Made by a program: the position numbers and the translations under genes. Positions 26,561 to 35,733 of a stretch of DNA of 64,000 bases are shown piece by piece (position 1 is the stretch's first letter; each line of letters starts with the position of its first letter). The notes beneath the pieces are model-generated. The model saw nothing but the letters and a program-made list of their open reading frames with translations, was not told where the DNA came from and did no database searches. The stretch is from Lachnospira sp. UBA3790 (GTDB lineage: Bacteria; Bacillota; Clostridia; Lachnospirales; Lachnospiraceae): the NCBI GenBank assembly GCA_002369135.1, contig DFEY01000001.1, positions 62,001-126,000 of the forward strand. Direction: 5' to 3'.

Positions 26561-27724
26561 ATGAAAAATAAAAACTTCAAAACAGGATTTATACTTGGAA
26601 TGTTATCAGCAGCAGTACTAGCAATTGGTATTGGTGCTGGTATTTATTTTGCTATGCCGAAAAGCACCACAGTAAGTGAGATGTCGACAAAGAAAATGAC
26701 GCTGATAGAAAAGGTAGTGGATGCATACTACTACGGCAAAATCGACAAAAGCAAAATGGAAGAGGGTACATACAAAGGCTTGGTGGAAGGATTGGAAGAT
26801 CCTTACTCAGAGTACTACACAAAGAAAGAATATGAAGAGCAACAGTTAGAGAGTTCTGGAAAATATGTGGGAATAGGGGCATATGTAACTCAAAACGATA
26901 AGACCGGAATTATAACTATCACAAAAGCAATAGATAATAGCCCTGCAAAGAAAGCCGGACTAAAGTTGGGTGATGTGATAGCACAAGTAAACGGCAAAGA
27001 AGTGACAGGCATGGATTTAGAAAAAGTTGTTTCCAAGATAAAGGGTAAAGAAAACACTAAAGTCACTTTAAAAATTTATGACCCTAAAACTACAAAGTAT
27101 AAAAATGTCACAATGGTTAGAAAACCAGTAGATTCACCTAGCGTGGCATCAAAGATGATAGATAAAAAGAAAAAGATAGGCTACATTGCAATATCGGAGT
27201 TTGACACAAATACTATCGTTCAGTTTGAAAAACAGTTGGCGAAGTTGAAAGAGAAAAAGATGAAGGGTGTAATCTTTGATTTACGATATAACCCTGGTGG
27301 CTCATATGATGTTGTTTGCCAGATGTTAGATGATATATTGCCAAAAGGAGTAGTAGTTTTCACAAAGGATAAGAATGGCAATCGAGATGAAGAAACATCA
27401 GATAAAAACTGTTTAGATATCCCTATGGTTGTTTTACAAAATGAGGGAAGTGCCAGTGCTTCAGAAATCTTTGCAGGAGCTGTTCAAGATTTCAAAGCGG
27501 GAACTATCGTTGGAACTCAGAGTTATGGAAAAGGAGTTGTGCAAAACGTATTTCCATTTAACGATGGTTCGGCCCTAAAACTAACAATTAGAAAGTACTT
27601 CACACCAAATGGCAGAAATATAAACGGCAAAGGTATTACACCTGATGTGAAAGTAGAAAACGACGAAAAGACAGATAAGCAATTCAATACCGCAAAGAGC
27701 ATTTTGCAGAAAAAGATTAAATAG
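26561..27724 (+). CDS. S41 family C-terminal processing peptidase (CtpB-like)
   Basis: This 387-aa protein has an N-terminal membrane anchor (about 8-30) and a PDZ domain (about 100-190: GIGAYVTQ, DNSPAKKAGLKLGDVIAQVNG). The S41 protease domain has catalytic Ser in NEGSASASEIFAGA and Lys in GTQSYGKGVVQ. It is probably an extracytoplasmic protease that acts on envelope proteins. It lies 8 bases after the M23 hydrolase gene in the FtsEX operon, as often seen in Clostridia, and could process that hydrolase. Confidence 0.92.
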   Translation: MKNKNFKTGFILGMLSAAVLAIGIGAGIYFAMPKSTTVSEMSTKKMTLIEKVVDAYYYGKIDKSKMEEGTYKGLVEGLEDPYSEYYTKKEYEEQQLESSGKYVGIGAYVTQNDKTGIITITKAIDNSPAKKAGLKLGDVIAQVNGKEVTGMDLEKVVSKIKGKENTKVTLKIYDPKTTKYKNVTMVRKPVDSPSVASKMIDKKKKIGYIAISEFDTNTIVQFEKQLAKLKEKKMKGVIFDLRYNPGGSYDVVCQMLDDILPKGVVVFTKDKNGNRDEETSDKNCLDIPMVVLQNEGSASASEIFAGAVQDFKAGTIVGTQSYGKGVVQNVFPFNDGSALKLTIRKYFTPNGRNINGKGITPDVKVENDEKTDKQFNTAKSILQKKIK

Positions 27725-27734
27725 GAGAAGCAAT

Positions 27735-28097
27735 ATGAAATTACTTACACTAATTCTTAAACAGACAGAACTAATCAGCGAACTTAATGATGAGTTAGGC
27801 GAGATTGGCGTAAAGCATGGAACGATCATTGATGCTAAGAGTATGACTGCTGGTCTTAATGCGTGGTCAGACGATTCAATCATCATGGGCGGTTTGTTTA
27901 GACGCGTCAAAAACTTTGAGTACAACGAAGAATGTAAAATGCTTATGTTTGTTTTAGAAGATGAGCAGGTTGCACCAGTAAGACAAAAGATAAATGAGGT
28001 AATAGGAGACATCAGCCAGTCTGGAACAGCGGTTATGTTTACTATGCCTATTGATTTTGCCGAAGGCTTAGGAGAGCAGGAAAGTATAACTGAGTAG
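27735..28097 (+). CDS. PII-like small signalling protein
   Basis: This 120-aa cytoplasmic protein starts MKLLTLILKQTELISELNDEL and has the alternating beta-alpha-beta pattern of GlnK/PII-like trimers. It lacks the classical uridylylated T-loop tyrosine signature. GAGAAG is the ribosome binding site. It ends 10 bases before an antiporter gene, which suggests that it binds a nucleotide or ion signal and controls that transporter, as SbtB and other PII-NG proteins do. The family call rests on overall pattern only; another small ferredoxin-like fold is possible. Confidence 0.55.
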   Translation: MKLLTLILKQTELISELNDELGEIGVKHGTIIDAKSMTAGLNAWSDDSIIMGGLFRRVKNFEYNEECKMLMFVLEDEQVAPVRQKINEVIGDISQSGTAVMFTMPIDFAEGLGEQESITE

Positions 28098-28107
28098 AGA
28101 GTGACTT

Positions 28108-29322
28108 ATGGAGAATAAATATATATTTTTAATTTACATTTGTGTCGGTTTGTTTCTTTGCTTGCTGGCTGGAAAGATCGTCAAGCAATTCAAACTGCCA
28201 AATGTAACAGGATACATTTTAATAGGATTGTTAGCGGGTATAATCTGCGGCACACATCAGATGGAACACTTCTTCGGCAAAGACGTGGCTCACGAGATGG
28301 TTACAAAGTTTGATGTGATTAAAGATTTAGCCACAGGATTTATCGCGTTTTCAATTGGCACTGAATTTGAGTTTAAGTACATTAAAAAACTTGGAAAGAC
28401 TCCAATTGTAATAGCGTGCCTTGAATCACTAGGCGCAACAGTACTAGTTGCAATTGGAATTTATATAGTAACTGGAAACATTCAGCTGGCTCTTATTATG
28501 GGTGCGATAGCAGCAGCTACAGATCCAGCGGCCACTATTCTAGTTGCTAAACAATATAAGGCAAAGGGGCCTGTGTCAAAGAACTTGATTCCAGTAGTGG
28601 CAATAGACGATGCCACAGCACTTATGTCATACGGAATCTGCGTGGCTTTGGCAAAGACTTTTACTGGACACTTTTCTTGGATGACAGTAGTTGAGCCTAT
28701 CAAAGAGATTTTTGGAGCCATTTTGTTTGGCGTAGTGATGGGACTTATTTTTACAACACTAATTCACTTCTTTACAGGAAGAGGAAACAGATTAGCAATA
28801 ACTATCAGTATGGTTGCACTTACTGTCAGCATTTCCCATATACCAGGACTTAACTTCTCACCGCTACTTGCGTGTATGGCGATGAGTATGACTGTAGTTA
28901 ATACTTCAAGCAGATGGGAACCTGTATTTGAACAGATGGATAGAATGACACCTCCTGTCTTTATGCTATTTTTCTTTGTAACAGGGGCAGGTATGGATAT
29001 ATCTGTACTTCCAACTATTGGAGTGATAGGTGTCGTTTATATAATTGTTCGTGTGATTGGTAAACTAGTGGGTGCAAACCTTGGAGCTAGGATATGTCAT
29101 GCGGATAAAAATGTTAGAAAGTATCTAGGCATTGGACTGATGCCGCAGGCTGGCGTTGCAATAGGTTTGGCGATGATGTGTGCATCAGTCGTTCCAGAGT
29201 ATGCTAATCAGATAATGGCAGTAGTAGTTTGTGGAACAATAATCTACGAACTAATAGGCCCAATAGTTACTAAGGTTATGTTAGTAAAAATTGGTGAAAT
29301 AAAACCAGAAAATAGTAAATAA
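28108..29322 (+). CDS. CPA2-type cation:proton antiporter
   Basis: This 404-aa membrane protein has about 12-13 hydrophobic segments and the KefB/NapA-like features LPNVTGYILIGLLAGIICG, a DPAATILVAKQYKAKGP core and AIDDATALMSYGI (the Asp-Asp ion site). No C-terminal RCK/TrkA domain is attached, so the regulatory subunit may be the small PII-like protein encoded just upstream. It exchanges Na+ or K+ for H+; the ion is not readable. Confidence 0.88.
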   Translation: MENKYIFLIYICVGLFLCLLAGKIVKQFKLPNVTGYILIGLLAGIICGTHQMEHFFGKDVAHEMVTKFDVIKDLATGFIAFSIGTEFEFKYIKKLGKTPIVIACLESLGATVLVAIGIYIVTGNIQLALIMGAIAAATDPAATILVAKQYKAKGPVSKNLIPVVAIDDATALMSYGICVALAKTFTGHFSWMTVVEPIKEIFGAILFGVVMGLIFTTLIHFFTGRGNRLAITISMVALTVSISHIPGLNFSPLLACMAMSMTVVNTSSRWEPVFEQMDRMTPPVFMLFFFVTGAGMDISVLPTIGVIGVVYIIVRVIGKLVGANLGARICHADKNVRKYLGIGLMPQAGVAIGLAMMCASVVPEYANQIMAVVVCGTIIYELIGPIVTKVMLVKIGEIKPENSK

Positions 29323-29355
29323 CTATTAAAAAAATTTTAGGGATTGTTAATAAGT

Positions 29356-31338
29356 ATGGAATTTAAACTTCACTCAAAATTTAAACCGACAGGCGACCAG
29401 CCTGAAGCTATCGAAAAGTTAGTCGATGGCTTTAAAAAGGGTGAGCAATTCCAAACTTTGCTAGGAGTAACTGGATCAGGTAAAACATTTACCATGGCAA
29501 ATGTTATTGAGCAGATACAAAAGCCTACGCTTATTATCGCTCACAATAAAACTTTGGCGGCGCAGCTTTACGGAGAGTTCAAAGAATTCTTTCCAGAGAA
29601 TGCTGTTGAGTACTTTGTATCATACTATGATTACTATCAGCCAGAGGCTTATGTTCCTAGCACAGACACTTACATAGAAAAGGACTCATCCATAAATGAC
29701 GAGATTGATAAACTCCGTCACTCAGCCACTATGGCATTGATGGAGAGAAAAGATGTAATTATTATCGCATCAGTTTCTTGTATTTATGGTTTGGGAGATC
29801 CAATAGATTATAAGAATATGGTTTTATCTCTTCGTCCAGGAATGGTTTATGACAGAGGAGATGCCATCAGAAAACTAGTTGAGATTCAGTATGATAGAAA
29901 TGATATGGATTTCACTCGTGGAACTTTTAGAGTGCGAGGTGAAAATCTAGAAATCTATCCTGCATCATACGGCGACAGCGCTATTCGCGTCGAATACTTT
30001 GACGATGAGATAGATAGAATAGTAGAGTTCGATGTTTTAACAGGTGAGGTCAAAAGAGAACTTGAACACGCAGCAATCTTTCCAAACTCACACTATGTGA
30101 CTGCGCCAGATAAATTAGAGCGTGCTATCAAGGCTATAGAGGAAGAGTTGAAGGAGCAGGTTGCGTACTTTAAATCAGAAGATAAGTTGATTGAGGCTCA
30201 GCGTATAGCGGAGCGCACAAATTTCGATATAGAGATGCTAAAGGAAACTGGTTTTTGTAGTGGTGTTGAGAACTACTCGCGTCATATGGCGGGACTTCCT
30301 GCTGGTGCTACACCTCACACATTAATCGAGTACTTTGGCGATGACTTTTTAATTATCATTGATGAGTCGCATATGACTATTCCACAGATTCGCGGAATGT
30401 ATAATGGCGACCAAGCTAGAAAGAGCAACTTGGTAGAATACGGCTTTAGGTTGCCTTCGGCAAAGGACAATCGTCCTCTAAAGTTTGAAGAGTTCGAGAG
30501 CATGATTGACCAGATGATGTTTGTGTCAGCCACTCCTGGTGAGTATGAGGCAGAGCATGAGCTAGACAGAGCAGAGCAAATCTTAAGACCTACAGGACTA
30601 CTCGATCCAGAAATAGAAGTTCATCCTATCGAGGGACAGATTGACCATTTGATTGCAGCTATCAACCGTGAGACTGAAAAAGGCAATAAAGTTTTAGTTA
30701 CAACACTTACTAAGAAGATGGCTGAGGATTTGACGGACTATATGAAGGAAGTTGGAATCAGAGTTCGCTATCTTCACTCAGATATAGACACGCTAGAGCG
30801 TACAGAAATTGTTAGGGACATGAGACTAGATGTGTTTGACGTTTTGGTTGGTATTAACCTTCTTCGTGAGGGACTTGATATTCCAGAAATTTCGCTCGTT
30901 GCAATATTAGACGCCGACAAAGAAGGTTTCCTTCGCTCAGAGACATCGCTCATTCAGACTGTTGGACGTGCTGCTAGAAATTCAGAAGGTCATGTTATAA
31001 TGTACGCAGACGAAATCACAGATTCTATGAAGAATGCGATAGATGAGACAAACAGAAGACGTGCGCTTCAAATGAAGTATAATGAGGAACACGGAATTAC
31101 ACCTGAGACTATCCAAAAAGAAGTTCGTGATTTGATTAGCATTTCGAAGCAGGTGGATAAGCAGATAAATGATATTGAAAAAGATCCAGAGTCTATGGAT
31201 CGAAAAGAAATAGAAGAACTAATTAATAAAGTTAAGAGAAGAATGGACCAAGCAGCGGCAGACTTAGATTTCGAGACTGCTATTGAGATGAGAGATAGAC
31301 TAACCACTCTTAAAACAGAATTGGAGAAGATGGATTAG
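29356..31338 (+). CDS. uvrB: Excinuclease ABC subunit B
   Basis: This 660-aa nucleotide excision repair helicase has Walker A GVTGSGKTFTMANVI, the beta-hairpin YYDYYQPEAYVPSTDTYIEKD, motif II IIDESHMTIPQI, motif V/VI GINLLREGLDIPE and QTVGRAARN, and a C-terminal UVR domain (about 620-655). ATG at 29356 gives the normal N terminus MEFKLHSKFKPTGDQPEAI. An AGGGA 12 bases upstream is a somewhat long spacing, and a TTG at 29344 is a less likely start. uvrA follows with no gap. Confidence 0.97.
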   Translation: MEFKLHSKFKPTGDQPEAIEKLVDGFKKGEQFQTLLGVTGSGKTFTMANVIEQIQKPTLIIAHNKTLAAQLYGEFKEFFPENAVEYFVSYYDYYQPEAYVPSTDTYIEKDSSINDEIDKLRHSATMALMERKDVIIIASVSCIYGLGDPIDYKNMVLSLRPGMVYDRGDAIRKLVEIQYDRNDMDFTRGTFRVRGENLEIYPASYGDSAIRVEYFDDEIDRIVEFDVLTGEVKRELEHAAIFPNSHYVTAPDKLERAIKAIEEELKEQVAYFKSEDKLIEAQRIAERTNFDIEMLKETGFCSGVENYSRHMAGLPAGATPHTLIEYFGDDFLIIIDESHMTIPQIRGMYNGDQARKSNLVEYGFRLPSAKDNRPLKFEEFESMIDQMMFVSATPGEYEAEHELDRAEQILRPTGLLDPEIEVHPIEGQIDHLIAAINRETEKGNKVLVTTLTKKMAEDLTDYMKEVGIRVRYLHSDIDTLERTEIVRDMRLDVFDVLVGINLLREGLDIPEISLVAILDADKEGFLRSETSLIQTVGRAARNSEGHVIMYADEITDSMKNAIDETNRRRALQMKYNEEHGITPETIQKEVRDLISISKQVDKQINDIEKDPESMDRKEIEELINKVKRRMDQAAADLDFETAIEMRDRLTTLKTELEKMD

Positions 31339-34221
31339 ATGGCAAGTAAGTACATAAAAATTAAAGGAGCAAAAGAGCATAACCTTAAGAAAATCAATGT
31401 AAACATTCCGCGCGATAAGTTTACAGTAGTGACAGGACTTTCAGGTTCTGGTAAATCTTCGCTTGCTTTTGATACGGTTTATGCTGAAGGTCAGAGACGC
31501 TACATGGAGTCTCTCTCTTCGTATGCCAGACAGTTCCTTGGCCAGATGGAAAAGCCATCGGTGGAGAGTATAGAAGGATTACCACCAGCCATTTCTATTG
31601 ACCAGAAATCAACCAACAAAAACCCAAGATCTACAGTTGGAACAGTGACAGAGATTTACGATTATCTCCGTCTTTTGTATGCGCGAATCGGTATACCTCA
31701 CTGTCCTAACTGCGGCAAAGAAATCAAAAAACAAACTATAGATGAAATAGTAGATCAAATCTTAAAGATGGAAGAGGGCACAAAGTTTATGGTGCTAGCT
31801 CCTGTCGTTCGTGGAAAGAAAGGTCGCCATGAAAAGGTATTAGACAGCGCAAAGAAAGCTGGCTATGTAAGAGCCGTGGTAAACGGTGAAGTGTTGATGC
31901 TAGAAGATGACATCACACTTGATAAAAACATAAAGAACAATATAGATATAGTAATAGATAGATTAAGTATTAGAGATGGAATAAAGGCACGTCTTACAGA
32001 TTCTGTTGAGACTGCTCTTAAACTAGCAAAAGGTCTAGTTGTAATTGAAAAGATAACTAAGGCCAAAAAGACAGAAGAAAAGAAAAAGGCTTTAACAAAT
32101 ACCAACGATAATGAGAATCGCACAATGTATTCTCAGAACTTTGCTTGTATGGATTGTGGAATTAGTATTGATGAGATTCAACCTAGAAGTTTCTCATTTA
32201 ACAATCCGTTTGGCGCATGCCCAGAATGTTCTGGTCTTGGATTCAAGCAAGAGTTTGACTTAGACTTAATGATTCCTGACAGAAGTCTTAGCATAAATGA
32301 AGGTGCGCTCCAGGTAATGGGCTGGCAGAATGCCAAAAACAAAGGAAGTTACAACCATCAGGTGCTAGTAGGGCTGGCAGAGAAATATGGTTTTGATTTG
32401 GACACTCCGTTTGAGAAGTATCCAAAGAAAATACAGGACATAATTATCAATGGTACAAAGGGCGAAGAGTTTGACGTGGAATATACATCGCGTCGTGGCT
32501 CTGGAATGTATCGCTTTGCGTTCGAAGGATTAATCGAGACTACAAAGAGAAGATACAGAGAAGCTTGGAACACTAGAATGAAACTAGCATACGAAGAGTA
32601 CATGAGTGTGACTCCGTGTCCAGTGTGCCAGGGACAAAGACTTAAGAAAGAATCTCTAGCGGTGACTGTTGGAAATAAAAATATTTTTGAATTCACAGAG
32701 TTACCTGTCAGAGATAGCATTGAATATATCGATAGAACAAAACTAAATAGCACACAGAAAAAAATTGGTGCTGAGATTATAAAAGAAGTTAAGGGTAGAC
32801 TTCAGTTCTTACAAGACGTTGGACTTGAATACCTTACACTTTCTCGTGCCACAGGAACTTTGTCTGGTGGAGAGGCACAAAGAATTAGACTTGCCACACA
32901 GATAGGTTCTGGTTTGGTGGGTGTTGCTTACATTATGGATGAGCCAAGTATAGGTCTTCACCAAAATGATAACGCAAAACTTCTAAAGACATTAAAGAAA
33001 CTTAAAGATATTGGAAATACTTTGGTGGTGGTAGAGCACGACGAAGAAACAATGCGAGCAGCAGACCACATCATTGATATTGGACCACGAGCTGGACTAC
33101 ACGGTGGTAAAGTTGTGGCCGAAGGAAAAGTGGAAGACATTATTGCGAATCCAAAGTCTTTGACGGGCCAGTACTTAAGTGGTGAGAAAAAGATTAAGAT
33201 TCCTAAGACTAGAAGAAAACCTACAGGCTACCTTGAGGTTAAGGGCGCGCAGGAAAATAACTTAAAAGAGATAGATGTGAAATTCCCGCTTGGAGTTTTC
33301 ACTTGTGTGACTGGCGTGTCAGGTTCTGGTAAGAGTTCGCTAGTTAATGAGATTCTTTACAAGAGACTAGCAAAGGACCTTAACCGTGCGCAGACTAGAC
33401 CGGGCAAGCATAAAGGAATAGAGGGAGAAGAGGCACTAGATAAGATTATCAATATCGACCAGTCGCCTATCGGTAGAACTCCTCGTTCTAACCCTGCCAC
33501 CTACACAGGAATGTTTGATCAAATCCGCGACCTGTTTGCTGCGACAAAGGATGCGAAAGAACGCGGCTACAAAAAAGGGCGTTTTAGTTTTAATGTAAAA
33601 GGCGGACGATGCGAAGCATGTTCAGGAGATGGAATTTTGAAAGTGGAGATGCACTTCCTTCCTGATGTTTACGTGCCTTGTGAAGTTTGTGGCGGAAAGA
33701 GATATAACAGAGAGACTCTTGAAGTTAAATACAAGGGTAAGAATATATACGAAGTTTTAGAGATGACAGTGGAAGAGGCAATGAAGTTCTTCCAGAATGT
33801 TCCAAAGATTTATTCTAAGGTAAAGACTTTGTATGATGTGGGACTAGGCTACATTAAACTTGGTCAGCCATCAACTACTTTGTCGGGCGGTGAAGCGCAG
33901 CGTATTAAGTTAGCTACTGAACTTTCAAAGAGAAGTACAGGTAGAACCATTTACATTTTAGATGAGCCTACTACAGGACTTCACTTCTCAGACGTTCACA
34001 AGCTTGTTAAGATTTTGCACAAGCTAGTGGAAGGTGGAAACACAGTAGTTGTAATTGAGCATAACTTAGATGTGATTAAAGTGGCTGATTACATTATTGA
34101 TATGGGACCTGATGGAGGAGACAGAGGTGGAACTGTTGTGGTTAGTGGAACTCCAGAAGAAGTGGCTAAACATAAAACTAGTTACACAGCAAAATACATA
34201 AGGAAAGAATTGAAAAAATAA
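31339..34221 (+). CDS. uvrA: Excinuclease ABC subunit A
   Basis: This 960-aa damage sensor has two ABC modules: Walker A GLSGSGKSSLAFDTV near the N terminus and GVSGSGKSSLVNEIL in the second half. The signatures are LSGGEAQRIRLATQIG and LSGGEAQRIKLATELS. Zinc fingers are CPNCG near residue 120, a CMDCG / CPECSG pair, and CEACSGDG / CEVCGG. The length is normal. The start codon abuts the uvrB stop. No terminator is seen before the next gene 42 bases away. Confidence 0.98.
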   Translation: MASKYIKIKGAKEHNLKKINVNIPRDKFTVVTGLSGSGKSSLAFDTVYAEGQRRYMESLSSYARQFLGQMEKPSVESIEGLPPAISIDQKSTNKNPRSTVGTVTEIYDYLRLLYARIGIPHCPNCGKEIKKQTIDEIVDQILKMEEGTKFMVLAPVVRGKKGRHEKVLDSAKKAGYVRAVVNGEVLMLEDDITLDKNIKNNIDIVIDRLSIRDGIKARLTDSVETALKLAKGLVVIEKITKAKKTEEKKKALTNTNDNENRTMYSQNFACMDCGISIDEIQPRSFSFNNPFGACPECSGLGFKQEFDLDLMIPDRSLSINEGALQVMGWQNAKNKGSYNHQVLVGLAEKYGFDLDTPFEKYPKKIQDIIINGTKGEEFDVEYTSRRGSGMYRFAFEGLIETTKRRYREAWNTRMKLAYEEYMSVTPCPVCQGQRLKKESLAVTVGNKNIFEFTELPVRDSIEYIDRTKLNSTQKKIGAEIIKEVKGRLQFLQDVGLEYLTLSRATGTLSGGEAQRIRLATQIGSGLVGVAYIMDEPSIGLHQNDNAKLLKTLKKLKDIGNTLVVVEHDEETMRAADHIIDIGPRAGLHGGKVVAEGKVEDIIANPKSLTGQYLSGEKKIKIPKTRRKPTGYLEVKGAQENNLKEIDVKFPLGVFTCVTGVSGSGKSSLVNEILYKRLAKDLNRAQTRPGKHKGIEGEEALDKIINIDQSPIGRTPRSNPATYTGMFDQIRDLFAATKDAKERGYKKGRFSFNVKGGRCEACSGDGILKVEMHFLPDVYVPCEVCGGKRYNRETLEVKYKGKNIYEVLEMTVEEAMKFFQNVPKIYSKVKTLYDVGLGYIKLGQPSTTLSGGEAQRIKLATELSKRSTGRTIYILDEPTTGLHFSDVHKLVKILHKLVEGGNTVVVIEHNLDVIKVADYIIDMGPDGGDRGGTVVVSGTPEEVAKHKTSYTAKYIRKELKK

Positions 34222-34262
34222 AGTATACTAATATAGAAGAAAAAGTAGGAAGATAAGATTAA

Positions 34263-35021
34263 ATGGATAGAGAAGCTAGAGCAAAAAAAGTAATGTTTCA
34301 GAGAGTGGCGCTAGGCATATTTTCAGTGCTAGTAGTGATTGCTATTGTGGTAGGAATTAGATCTTGTGCTAAAAAGGATGACAGCGCAAAAGTGACCACA
34401 GTAAAAGCTACAAAGGCACCAACCACCAAAAAGGTGAAAGAACCAAAAGTAGCAATTATGGGTGAGTGTTACGTAGAAGATTTTGAAAATTACTGCAAAG
34501 ACTTGTTACCAAAGAAAACACTTTACGTATACAAAATTGGTGTACTAACTGGAGCATTGATAAACGATAAATATATAAACTACCAGGGAAACACTTATAC
34601 AGCAGAGGAGAGAGTAGCGCTCTATAAACCAGATCAGTTATTCTTCCTAGTCGGAATGAATGAGACAGAAAATGATACACCACAAATCACAGTGAAACAT
34701 TTCGACACCATGATTAAAGATATCAAAGGTGTAAGTCCAAATCTAAAAGCAGTTATCTGTTCACTTCCACCAGTAGCCAAAGATGGACTAGATGGATACG
34801 GAACAAACGCACAGATTAGAAACTACAATGAAAAGATAAAAGAGTATTGTGATAAGACGGACGGAGTAGACTATCTAGACATTAGAGACATAATGGAAGA
34901 TGAGAATGGCAAACTTAGCAAAGAAGCAAATCCAGGTGATGGAGCTCATTGGCAGATATCTACCACCAAGGAAGTTGCAAAAAGTATAAAAGAAAAATCA
35001 GACGAATTGAAATATAAGTAA
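34263..35021 (+). CDS. Membrane-anchored SGNH-hydrolase-like protein with Cys in the nucleophile motif
   Basis: This 252-aa protein has an N-terminal transmembrane anchor (about 14-34), a Thr/Lys linker and a domain starting at VAIMGECYVEDF. SGNH-type blocks are block I GEC (Cys69 where GDS has Ser), block III VGMNE (Gly and Asn) and block V GDGAHW (Asp and His). It is clearly paralogous to the second half of the protein at 42529 (GECFVEG, IGMNE, GDGGHW). The weak ribosome binding site GGAAG lies 9 bases upstream. The function is unknown; an esterase or acyltransferase acting outside the cell is the likely class. It begins a run with two small membrane proteins and the lar genes. Confidence 0.65.
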   Translation: MDREARAKKVMFQRVALGIFSVLVVIAIVVGIRSCAKKDDSAKVTTVKATKAPTTKKVKEPKVAIMGECYVEDFENYCKDLLPKKTLYVYKIGVLTGALINDKYINYQGNTYTAEERVALYKPDQLFFLVGMNETENDTPQITVKHFDTMIKDIKGVSPNLKAVICSLPPVAKDGLDGYGTNAQIRNYNEKIKEYCDKTDGVDYLDIRDIMEDENGKLSKEANPGDGAHWQISTTKEVAKSIKEKSDELKYK

Positions 35022-35034
35022 AAGGAGAATTACT

Positions 35035-35400
35035 ATGGCTTGTTTTTTAGTACCAACAGCTGAAGCTATTATAGCAGGAGTAAGCAAAAAGAGTGTAAAG
35101 AAACACGAAAAGAAACAGAGTGGAAAAATACCATTTTCGACAAAGTTAGGATGGCTAACAAAAATGTCAGCATTTGGCGCTATCCTTCTAGCATTTGAAC
35201 ACGTATGGCACGGAGAGGTTGTTCCTTTCTTCCCATTCCTTACAAACGCTGTTAATCCAAAGAACAGAGCAGAGATGTTTACTGAAATGGCAACTACAGG
35301 CGTTCTTATGGCAGCACTTATCACAGTTGTTTGGGTTGGAATGCTAGTGGTAGTTCACTTTGCAGAGAAGAAAGCTGCAAAAGAAGTTACTGAGAGTTAG
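35035..35400 (+). CDS. Small membrane protein A (121 aa), unrecognised
   Basis: The N terminus (MACFLVPTAEAIIAGVSKKS) is hydrophobic and may be a membrane insertion segment. A basic stretch follows (KKHEKKQ), then two hydrophobic segments (about 48-65 and 85-108) and a charged tail. AAAGGAG precedes the ATG. Its stop lies 8 bases before the next small membrane gene, and both read as a conserved pair in form. I do not recognise a family. Confidence 0.6.
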   Translation: MACFLVPTAEAIIAGVSKKSVKKHEKKQSGKIPFSTKLGWLTKMSAFGAILLAFEHVWHGEVVPFFPFLTNAVNPKNRAEMFTEMATTGVLMAALITVVWVGMLVVVHFAEKKAAKEVTES

Positions 35401-35408
35401 GAGAAATT

Positions 35409-35732
35409 ATGACATTACTTATTGCAGTATTTGCAGCTATTGTTAGCACAATCATTTGGTATGTAGGCGCTCCTAAGAGCAGAAAACTATATGTTGGAAT
35501 TTTGACTCTTATGTATTGGGGTGCGTCCATCATGTGGTTAGCAGATGCTATTATGGAATATAAAGAATTAGGTGCAAAATATTTTACGCCTTCGGCAAAG
35601 GATATGTTAAACGATTCATTCCTTGGCCTATCGGTAGTAGCATTAGGATTAATCATCTGGTTAATCATTTTGCTAATCAAAGATCCTAAGGGCGTTATTA
35701 TAAAAGTAGTTAAAGAAGAAACAGAGGATTAG
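35409..35732 (+). CDS. Small membrane protein B (107 aa), unrecognised
   Basis: There are three hydrophobic segments (about 2-20, 28-45 and 72-90). Short loops rich in Lys/Glu end in VKEETED. GTTAGGAG is the ribosome binding site. It sits one base before larB. Together with the preceding small protein it could form a membrane complex, possibly for metal or cofactor handling given the lar neighbours, but this is context only. Confidence 0.6.
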   Translation: MTLLIAVFAAIVSTIIWYVGAPKSRKLYVGILTLMYWGASIMWLADAIMEYKELGAKYFTPSAKDMLNDSFLGLSVVALGLIIWLIILLIKDPKGVIIKVVKEETED

Positions 35733-35733
35733 A

